From Gammaproteobacteria bacterium (GTDB lineage: Bacteria > Pseudomonadota > Gammaproteobacteria > SZUA-229), in contig JALTRC010000235.1 of the NCBI GenBank assembly GCA_026998145.1, positions 1-11,660 of the forward strand: DNA of 11,660 nucleotides. Direction: 5' to 3'. The position numbers were made by a program, and so were the translations under genes. The first letter of the stretch is position 1. Each line of letters opens with the position of its first letter. The notes under the pieces are model-generated. The model was not told the DNA's origin and did not search any database. It worked only from the letters and a program-made list of their open reading frames with translations. This document shows positions 5,586-11,660 of this stretch, piece after piece.

Positions 5586-6299
5586 ATGACAGCACGAATC
5601 GAACAACTATCGGCAGCATTAAGCCAATGCCTGTCAGGTAAAATACGCAGCCAGCAGGAAGATGTGGGTGAGCTGACCATTGAAGTGGCAGCGGCTGATC
5701 TGCATGATGTGTGCCTGCAATTGCGCGACCATGAATCTTTAGCTTTTGATCAGCTTATCGATCTATGCGGCGTGGACTATTCCGCCTATGGTGAGGTGGA
5801 GTGGGAAACCGATACGGCCACCTTCGATGGTTTCAGTCGTGGCGTAGAGCCTGCTACTAACGGTCGCCTGAAGTTTGGCGATGATATTCCTGAGCATAAT
5901 ACGGATCGCCCCCGCTACGGGGTGGTGTATCACCTGCTGTCTGTCAAACTCAACCACCGTCTGCGCCTGCGCGTCTATACAGAAGATGATGCCATGCCCA
6001 TGGTGGATTCGGTAATGGATGTATGGCGGGTGGCGGACTGGTTCGAGCGGGAAGCCTTTGATTTATTTGGTATTCATTTTGAAGGACACCCGGATCTGCG
6101 GCGTATTCTTACCGATTACGGCTTTGTGGGACATCCATTCCGCAAGGATTTTCCCCTCTCCGGCAATGTGGAAATGCGCTATGACCTGGAACAGAAGCGG
6201 GTAATTTACCAGCCGGTTTCCATAGAGCCACGGGTGCTGGTGCCACGGGTGATTCGCCATGATAACCGTTATTTGAATCCCGAAGAGGATGAAGCCTGA
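5586..6299 (+). CDS. nuoC: NADH-quinone oxidoreductase subunit C
   Basis: NuoC (the 30-kDa subunit) is a structural partner of NuoD and NuoB in the connecting module of complex I. The 237-residue protein carries the family signature ADWFEREAFDLFGIHFEGHP followed by DLRRILTDYGFVGHPFRKDFP (150-190). A segment of about 35 residues (75-110, DGFSRGVEPATNGRLKFGDD) precedes the core strands, as is seen in some beta- and gammaproteobacterial relatives. The ATG at 5586 is used; a TTG at 5580, overlapping the nuoB stop, is an alternative start that would add two residues. Only a weak G-rich binding site is present. It is separate from nuoD, unlike the fused NuoCD of E. coli. Confidence 0.95.
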   Translation: MTARIEQLSAALSQCLSGKIRSQQEDVGELTIEVAAADLHDVCLQLRDHESLAFDQLIDLCGVDYSAYGEVEWETDTATFDGFSRGVEPATNGRLKFGDDIPEHNTDRPRYGVVYHLLSVKLNHRLRLRVYTEDDAMPMVDSVMDVWRVADWFEREAFDLFGIHFEGHPDLRRILTDYGFVGHPFRKDFPLSGNVEMRYDLEQKRVIYQPVSIEPRVLVPRVIRHDNRYLNPEEDEA

Positions 6300-7552
6300 T
6301 GCCGGAAATTCATAATTACACGCTGAACTTTGGTCCTCAGCATCCGGCTGCCCATGGCGTGTTGCGCCTGATGCTGGAAATGGACGGGGAAGTGATACAG
6401 CGGGCCGATCCCCATATTGGTCTGTTGCACCGGGCCACCGAAAAGCTGGCGGAATCCAAGCCCTATAACCAGAGCATTGGTTATATGGATCGTCTGGATT
6501 ATGTGTCCATGATGTGCAATGAGCACAGCTATTGTCTGGCCATGGAAAAACTGCTGGGTATCGAAGTTCCCGAGCGCGCCCAGTATATTCGCGTCATGTT
6601 CGACGAAATTACCCGCCTTTTGAATCATTTATTATGGATTGGTGCCCACGGTCTGGATGTGGGCGCCATGACCATCTTCCTCTACGCCTTCCGCGAGCGG
6701 GAAGATTTAATGGATTTATACGAGGCAGTATCCGGCGCCCGTTTACATGCCACCTATTATCGCCCCGGTGGTGTGAATCGTGACCTGCCCGATGCCATGC
6801 CCCAGTTTCTGCCATCCAAATGGCGCAGCCAGAAAGAAGTGGACCGGCTGAATGAAACCCGCAGCGGCTCCATGCTGGACTTTATTGAAGACTTTACCAA
6901 ACGCTTCCCCGGCTATGTGGATGAATATGAAACCCTGCTTACCGACAATCGTATCTGGAAACAGCGGCTGGTGGATATTGGCATAGTCACACCTGAGCGG
7001 GCGCTGCAACTGGGCTTTACCGGCCCCATGCTGCGGGGTTCCGGGATTGAATGGGATCTGCGTAAAAAGCAGCCTTACGAGGTGTATGACAAGCTGGACT
7101 TTGATATTCCCGTGGGCACCAATGGGGATTCCTATGATCGCTATCTGGTGCGTATGGAGGAAATGCGCCAGTCCAATCGTATTATCAAACAATGTGTGGA
7201 CTGGTTGCGGGCTAATCCCGGCCCGGTAATGGCCGATGATTTAAAGGTAGCACCGCCAAAGCGTGAAGCCATGAAGGCGGATATGGAATCCTTGATTCAC
7301 CACTTTAAATTATTTACTGAGGGGTTTTGTCTGCCGGAAGGTGAGGCCTATAGTGCTGTTGAGCACCCCAAGGGGGAATTTGGTATTTATCTGGTTTCTG
7401 ATGGGGCCAATAAACCCTATCGCTTAAAAATACGTGCCCCCGGCTTTGCCCATTTATCGGCGCTGGATGAAATGTCCCGGGGTCATATGCTGGCGGATGT
7501 GGTGGCCATTATCGGCACCCAGGACATAGTTTTCGGTGAAATTGACAGGTAA
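6299..7552 (+). CDS. nuoD: NADH-quinone oxidoreductase subunit D
   Basis: NuoD (the 49-kDa subunit) forms most of the quinone-reduction pocket with NuoB. The 417-residue protein begins with NFGPQHPAAHGVLRL; His19 there and Tyr68 in RLDYVSMM correspond to the His-Tyr pair that holds the quinone head (the spacing of 49 residues matches). The protein descends from the large subunit of NiFe hydrogenases but lacks their metal-binding cysteine pairs. Its C-terminal end (FGEIDR) is complete. The ATG overlaps the nuoC stop by one base, and a GAGG lies about 10 bases before it. Confidence 0.97.
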   Translation: MPEIHNYTLNFGPQHPAAHGVLRLMLEMDGEVIQRADPHIGLLHRATEKLAESKPYNQSIGYMDRLDYVSMMCNEHSYCLAMEKLLGIEVPERAQYIRVMFDEITRLLNHLLWIGAHGLDVGAMTIFLYAFREREDLMDLYEAVSGARLHATYYRPGGVNRDLPDAMPQFLPSKWRSQKEVDRLNETRSGSMLDFIEDFTKRFPGYVDEYETLLTDNRIWKQRLVDIGIVTPERALQLGFTGPMLRGSGIEWDLRKKQPYEVYDKLDFDIPVGTNGDSYDRYLVRMEEMRQSNRIIKQCVDWLRANPGPVMADDLKVAPPKREAMKADMESLIHHFKLFTEGFCLPEGEAYSAVEHPKGEFGIYLVSDGANKPYRLKIRAPGFAHLSALDEMSRGHMLADVVAIIGTQDIVFGEIDR

Positions 7553-7565
7553 GAGTAGATAAAGC

Positions 7566-8060
7566 ATGACAGACACAGACACTATTTTATCTGCCCATAC
7601 CCGCGAAGAAATTGATAGCTGGCTGGCCCGCTATCCGGTAGATAAAAAGAAATCCGCCCTGCTGGCTGCCCTGCGCGCCGCCCAGCATCAGAACAAGGGC
7701 TATCTGACCACCGAGCTGATGGATGCGGTCGCCGCCTATCTGGATCTGGCGCCTATCGAGGTTTATGAGGTGGCCAGTTTTTATTCCATGTATGAGCTGC
7801 AACCGGTGGCGCGCCACAATATCGCCGTGTGCACCAATGTCTGCTGCATGCTGATGGGGTCGGACACCATTGTCAGCCATCTGGAAAACAAGCTGGGTAT
7901 CAAACTGGGGGAGAGCACTCCGGACGGGCGTATCTACCTGAAGGTGGAAGAAGAATGTCTGGCAGCCTGCGCCGGTGGCCCCATGATGCAGGTGAACCAC
8001 AAATATTACACAGATCTCACCCCGGAAAAGGTGGATGAGATTATTGATAGTCTGGAGTAA
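7566..8060 (+). CDS. nuoE: NADH-quinone oxidoreductase subunit E
   Basis: NuoE (the 24-kDa subunit) carries the two-iron cluster N1a in the NADH-oxidising module. The 164-residue thioredoxin-like protein has the four ligands in the standard arrangement: Cys89 and Cys94 in CTNVCC and Cys131 and Cys135 in CLAAC. The N-terminal helical part (about 1-80, with YEVASFYSMY) contacts NuoF. The gene starts 13 nt after nuoD, with a weak, distant AGGTAAGAG as binding site, which is less than at most other nuo starts. It ends two bases before nuoF. Confidence 0.96.
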   Translation: MTDTDTILSAHTREEIDSWLARYPVDKKKSALLAALRAAQHQNKGYLTTELMDAVAAYLDLAPIEVYEVASFYSMYELQPVARHNIAVCTNVCCMLMGSDTIVSHLENKLGIKLGESTPDGRIYLKVEEECLAACAGGPMMQVNHKYYTDLTPEKVDEIIDSLE

Positions 8061-8062
8061 GC

Positions 8063-9343
8063 ATGGCCAACGAAGTCTGCTACGCAACATTGCAGTTTGA
8101 AGATCAGCAATGGTCTTATGAAAACTACCTGAAAGTAGGTGGTTATCAGGCATGGCGTAAAATTCTGGATGAAAAAATTCCACCGGAAGATGTGATTGAA
8201 ATAGTCAAGGCTTCCGGCCTGCGGGGCCGTGGGGGTGCGGGCTTTCCCACCGGCCTGAAGTGGAGCTTTATGCCCCGCACAGCACCGGGGCAGAAATACA
8301 TTGTATGTAACTCCGATGAATCGGAACCTGGCACCTGTAAAGACCGGGATATTCTGCGCTTTAATCCCCATGCGCTGGTAGAAGGCATGGCCATTGCCGG
8401 TTACTGCATTGGCGCCACCGTGGGTTACAACTATATGCGTGGCGAGTTTATGGACGAGCCGTTTGAGCATTTTGAGCAGGCGGTAAAAGAAGCCTATGAA
8501 AACGGCTTTCTGGGTAAGAATATTTTAGGCTCCGGAGTGGATTTTGATCTCTATGGTTCTCTGGGCGCCGGCGCTTATATCTGTGGTGAGGAAACCGCCC
8601 TGCTGGAATCTCTGGAAGGTAAAAAAGGCCAGCCCCGCTTCAAGCCCCCATTCCCCGCCAATGTGGGGCTGTATGGCAAGCCCACTACCATCAATAACAC
8701 GGAATCTTTAGCCTCTGTACCCAGTATTGTGCGCAATGGGGGCGAGTGGTTTGCCAAACTGGGGGTGGAAAATGCGGGCGGGGTGAAATGCTTTTCCGTC
8801 TCCGGCCATGTCAACAAGCCGGGTAATTTTGAAATCAATATGGGCACACCCTTTAAAGACCTGCTGGAAATGGCCGGTGGTGTAAAAGATGGCCGCAAGC
8901 TGAAAGCGGTTATCCCCGGTGGCTCCTCGGTGCCAGTAGTGCCGGCCGATGACATGATGCAGTGCACCATGGATTATGACTCCATTACCAAGGTGGGCTC
9001 CATGCTGGGTTCCGGTGCAGTGATTGTCATGGATGAAACCACTGATATGGTGAAGGTGCTGCACCGCCTATCCCGCTTTTACCATTCGGAATCCTGCGGC
9101 CAGTGCACCCCCTGCCGTGAAGGCACCGGCTGGCTGTACCGCATGTTAACCCGCATTTTAGAAGGCAAAGGGCTGCCGGAGGATTTAGATAAGCTGGACG
9201 ATGTGGCCAGCAAGATCGAAGGTCGCACCATTTGCGCCCTGGGGGATGCGGCGGCCATGCCAGTGCGCAGCTTTATCAAACATTTTCGCCATGAATTTGA
9301 ATACTATATTGAACACAAACGCAGCATGGTTGGGGTGGAATAA
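8063..9343 (+). CDS. nuoF: NADH-quinone oxidoreductase subunit F
   Basis: NuoF (the 51-kDa subunit) binds NADH and FMN and carries cluster N3; it is where electrons enter complex I. The 426-residue protein has the FMN/NADH glycine-rich segment GLRGRGGAGFPTGLKW (52-67), YIVCNSDESEPGTCKDR (79-95), and GAGAYICGEETALLESLEG (168-186). N3 ligands are Cys345, Cys348 and Cys351 in SCGQCTPCREG and Cys391 in RTICALGD. GGAG lies 7 bases before the start, inside the end of nuoE. Its stop overlaps the nuoG start by one base. Confidence 0.97.
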   Translation: MANEVCYATLQFEDQQWSYENYLKVGGYQAWRKILDEKIPPEDVIEIVKASGLRGRGGAGFPTGLKWSFMPRTAPGQKYIVCNSDESEPGTCKDRDILRFNPHALVEGMAIAGYCIGATVGYNYMRGEFMDEPFEHFEQAVKEAYENGFLGKNILGSGVDFDLYGSLGAGAYICGEETALLESLEGKKGQPRFKPPFPANVGLYGKPTTINNTESLASVPSIVRNGGEWFAKLGVENAGGVKCFSVSGHVNKPGNFEINMGTPFKDLLEMAGGVKDGRKLKAVIPGGSSVPVVPADDMMQCTMDYDSITKVGSMLGSGAVIVMDETTDMVKVLHRLSRFYHSESCGQCTPCREGTGWLYRMLTRILEGKGLPEDLDKLDDVASKIEGRTICALGDAAAMPVRSFIKHFRHEFEYYIEHKRSMVGVE

Positions 9344-11660
9344 TGCCTAACGAAATGGTCACCATCACAATTGACGGCGTTGAAGTCAAAGCCTTAAAAG
9401 GCAGCACACTGATTTCCGTTACGGATGAACAGAATATCCATGTGCCCCGTTTCTGTTATCACAAAAAACTCTCGGTTGCCGCCAACTGCCGCATGTGTCT
9501 GGTGGAAGTGGAAAAAGCCCCCAAGCCTATGCCAGCCTGCGCCACGCCGGTCATGGATGGCATGGTGGTGCACACCAGATCACCCAAGGCCATAGCCGCA
9601 CAAAAGGCGGTGATGGAATTTTTGCTGATCAATCACCCCCTGGACTGCCCCATTTGCGATCAGGGTGGCGAGTGTGAATTGCAGGATATTTCCGTGGGCT
9701 TTGGTAATGATGTCTCCCAATATACAGATGCCAAACGGGTGGTGTTTGATAAGGACATAGGCCCGCTGATTTCCACCGAGCTGACCCGCTGTATTCAGTG
9801 TACCCGCTGTGTGCGTTTTGGTGAGGAAATTGCCGGAATGCGGGAGCTGGGCGCTACCGATAGGGGTGACCGCATGGTGATTGGCACCTTTATTGAAAAG
9901 AGCGTGGATTCGGAATTATCCGGCAATGTCATTGATGTATGCCCGGTGGGCGCTCTGACCGCCAAACCCTCCCGTTTCTCGGCCCGTGCCTGGGAGCTGA
10001 TCGAACATGGCTCCATTGCCCCCCATGACTGCGTCGGCTCCAATATTTATATCCACACTTTCCGCGATAAGGTGACCCGCGTGGTGCCCCGTGAAAATGA
10101 GGCGCTGAATGAAGTATGGCTGTCCGACCGTGACCGTTACAGCTATCAGGGGCTCTATGCGGATGATCGCCTGCAGCGTCCCATGATGAAACAAAACGGG
10201 GAATGGCAGGAGGCAGACTGGGATGAAGCCCTGCAGGCTGCCGCCGGTGGCATTAAAAAGATTATTGATGAAAACAGCCCGGATCAGCTGGCCAGCTGGG
10301 TGTCGCCCACTGCGACTCTGGAAGAGCTGTATTTAATGCAGAAGCTGACTCGCTCGCTGGGCAGCGGCAATATTGATCACCGTTTCCGTCAGGCGGATTT
10401 TTCCGATCAGGATGATGCGCCGGTCATGCCCTGGCTGGGCATGGATATAGCCGCGCTGGAACAGCTGAAATCTGCGCTGGTGATTGGCTCCAATCTGCGC
10501 AAGGATCAGCCCATGATTGCCCATCGTCTGCGCAAGGCCGCCGTGCATCACGGGGCGGCAATCAGTTTTGTCAATCCTCGCGCCTTTGACTGGAATCTGC
10601 CGGTGGCCGGGGAGTGTGTATCAGCCGATATGCTCTCTGAGCTGGCCGCCATTGCCCAGTGTCTGGGTGGGGAGCTGCCGGCACAGGTGGCGGATATTGT
10701 AAAAGCCGCCAGCCCCACAGACAGCCACAAGGCCATAGCCGAGAGCCTGAAGCAGGACGGCGATAAGCTGGTGCTGCTGGGCAATATTGCCGCCATGCAC
10801 CCCCAGGCGGCGGCCATTCGCCAGCTGGCGGATGTGATTGCCAACGCCTCTAACGGCACGCTGGGCATATTGCCACAGGCCAATAGTGCAGCGGCCTGGC
10901 TGGCAGGCGCAGTGCCTCACCGCGGCCCGGCAGGGCAGAGAGCATCGGTGGCCGGCTCACATGCCGCCGATTTACTGAGCAGCCCCCGCAAGGCGCTGAT
11001 AATATTTAATCTGGAGCCGGAGCTGGACTGTAATGCCTCCGGGCAGGCACTGGCGGCAGCCAAAGCCGCTGACTTTGTGCTGGTCATCAGCCCCTATATG
11101 ACCCAGAGCATGCAGGATTATGCGGATGTGATTCTGCCACTGGCCGGTTTTGCGGAAACCTCCGGCACCCATGTGAATGCCGAGGGTTTCTGGCAGGGTT
11201 TCAAGGGGGCAACAAAGCCCTTGGGCGAGTCCCGTCCCGGCTGGAAGATTCTGCGAGTGTTGGGCAATCTGCTGAATCTGGATGGCTTTGACTATATGTC
11301 ATCCCGGGAAGTCAAAGATGAGTTAAAACAGCAGTGTCTGGATATTAATCTGGATAACAGCGTCAGGCACGGCCAGACGCTGGCGGCCAGTGCAGGCGAT
11401 GGCCTGCAGCGTATGGGGGATGTGCCTTTATATGCCACCGATTCACTGGTGCGCCGGGCCAGCGCATTACAGAAAACCCGTGATGCGGATCAGGCTTATG
11501 CGGTCATCAATAGCCAGCTGGCCCAGTCGGCCGGCCTTGCGGATGCCAGCCGGGTGAAAGTAAAACAGGGGGATGCACAGCTGTATCTGCCCCTGAAAAT
11601 TGATGACGCCATTGCCGATAACTGCGTGTGGATTCCCGCCGGCCTGCCTGCAACCGCAGG
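9343..11660 (+). CDS. nuoG: NADH-quinone oxidoreductase subunit G, 3' end cut by the window
   Basis: NuoG (the 75-kDa subunit) passes electrons from NuoF to the connecting module. The frame is open for 772 codons to the window edge and shows no frameshift; little of the C-terminus should be missing. N1b ligands are Cys38, Cys49, Cys52 and Cys66. N5 uses His98, Cys102, Cys105 and Cys111, and N4 uses Cys150, Cys153, Cys156 and Cys200. From about residue 215 a molybdopterin-oxidoreductase-like domain follows. The four cysteines that hold cluster N7 in E. coli NuoG are absent: only Cys230 is left in PHDCVGSN, where mitochondrial proteins also lack them. The ATG at 9343 has GGGGTGG just before it and overlaps the nuoF stop. 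Leucine is encoded almost only by CTG. Confidence 0.97.
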   Translation, partial: MPNEMVTITIDGVEVKALKGSTLISVTDEQNIHVPRFCYHKKLSVAANCRMCLVEVEKAPKPMPACATPVMDGMVVHTRSPKAIAAQKAVMEFLLINHPLDCPICDQGGECELQDISVGFGNDVSQYTDAKRVVFDKDIGPLISTELTRCIQCTRCVRFGEEIAGMRELGATDRGDRMVIGTFIEKSVDSELSGNVIDVCPVGALTAKPSRFSARAWELIEHGSIAPHDCVGSNIYIHTFRDKVTRVVPRENEALNEVWLSDRDRYSYQGLYADDRLQRPMMKQNGEWQEADWDEALQAAAGGIKKIIDENSPDQLASWVSPTATLEELYLMQKLTRSLGSGNIDHRFRQADFSDQDDAPVMPWLGMDIAALEQLKSALVIGSNLRKDQPMIAHRLRKAAVHHGAAISFVNPRAFDWNLPVAGECVSADMLSELAAIAQCLGGELPAQVADIVKAASPTDSHKAIAESLKQDGDKLVLLGNIAAMHPQAAAIRQLADVIANASNGTLGILPQANSAAAWLAGAVPHRGPAGQRASVAGSHAADLLSSPRKALIIFNLEPELDCNASGQALAAAKAADFVLVISPYMTQSMQDYADVILPLAGFAETSGTHVNAEGFWQGFKGATKPLGESRPGWKILRVLGNLLNLDGFDYMSSREVKDELKQQCLDINLDNSVRHGQTLAASAGDGLQRMGDVPLYATDSLVRRASALQKTRDADQAYAVINSQLAQSAGLADASRVKVKQGDAQLYLPLKIDDAIADNCVWIPAGLPATA

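Noticed and set aside
7587..8183. A long antisense open frame (198 codons) opposite nuoE and nuoF
   Set aside because: It mirrors the codon pattern of the real genes on the plus strand, lacks recognisable domains and has no binding site; the same holds for other antisense frames across nuo.
1..11660. Search for tRNA genes, CRISPR repeats, insertion sequences or phage genes
   Set aside because: No cloverleaf-like sequence, regularly spaced repeats, transposase motifs or terminal inverted repeats were seen.

Overview
The window looks like part of a gammaproteobacterial chromosome. The case rests on a Rof-type Rho inhibitor, an ArfB peptidyl-tRNA hydrolase, a TIGR02647-type small protein and a proton-pumping NADH dehydrogenase (nuo) operon. 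nuoC and nuoD are separate genes, and NuoG lacks the extra N7 cluster ligands. Genus cannot be fixed from the sequence alone. No transposase, phage gene, CRISPR array, tRNA or rRNA was seen, and I see no undescribed multi-gene system; the points worth following are small genes and leader structures.

Left part (1-2500). The 5' end of an unidentified gene leaves the window on the minus strand. Facing away from it is a three-gene plus-strand run: a SAM-dependent methyltransferase, a glucose-6-phosphate 1-epimerase-like protein and a conserved protein of unknown function. The last two are spaced at 8 and 0 nt from their upstream neighbours. The run ends at a strong bidirectional terminator.

Middle part (2500-4510). 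Three minus-strand genes follow: a 36-residue one-helix membrane peptide, arfB (rescue of stalled ribosomes) and a TIGR02647-type protein. A perfect 10-bp hairpin lies just before the arfB start codon, which has no ribosome binding site. Facing away from these is a two-gene pair on the plus strand, an AlkB-type 2-oxoglutarate/Fe(II) dioxygenase followed by rof with overlapping stop and start codons. The alkB candidate promoter would begin transcription at the start codon itself.

Right part (4511-11660). A 240-nt leader with two similar 12-13 nt direct repeats and a stem-loop precedes nuoA-B-C-D-E-F-G. The genes are tightly packed or overlapping, and nuoG is cut by the window edge. NuoE, F and G form the NADH-oxidising module (FMN and clusters N1a, N3, N1b, N4, N5). 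NuoB, C and D form the connecting module that carries N2 and part of the quinone site. NuoA is the first membrane subunit. All visible cofactor ligands are intact, so the complex looks functional.
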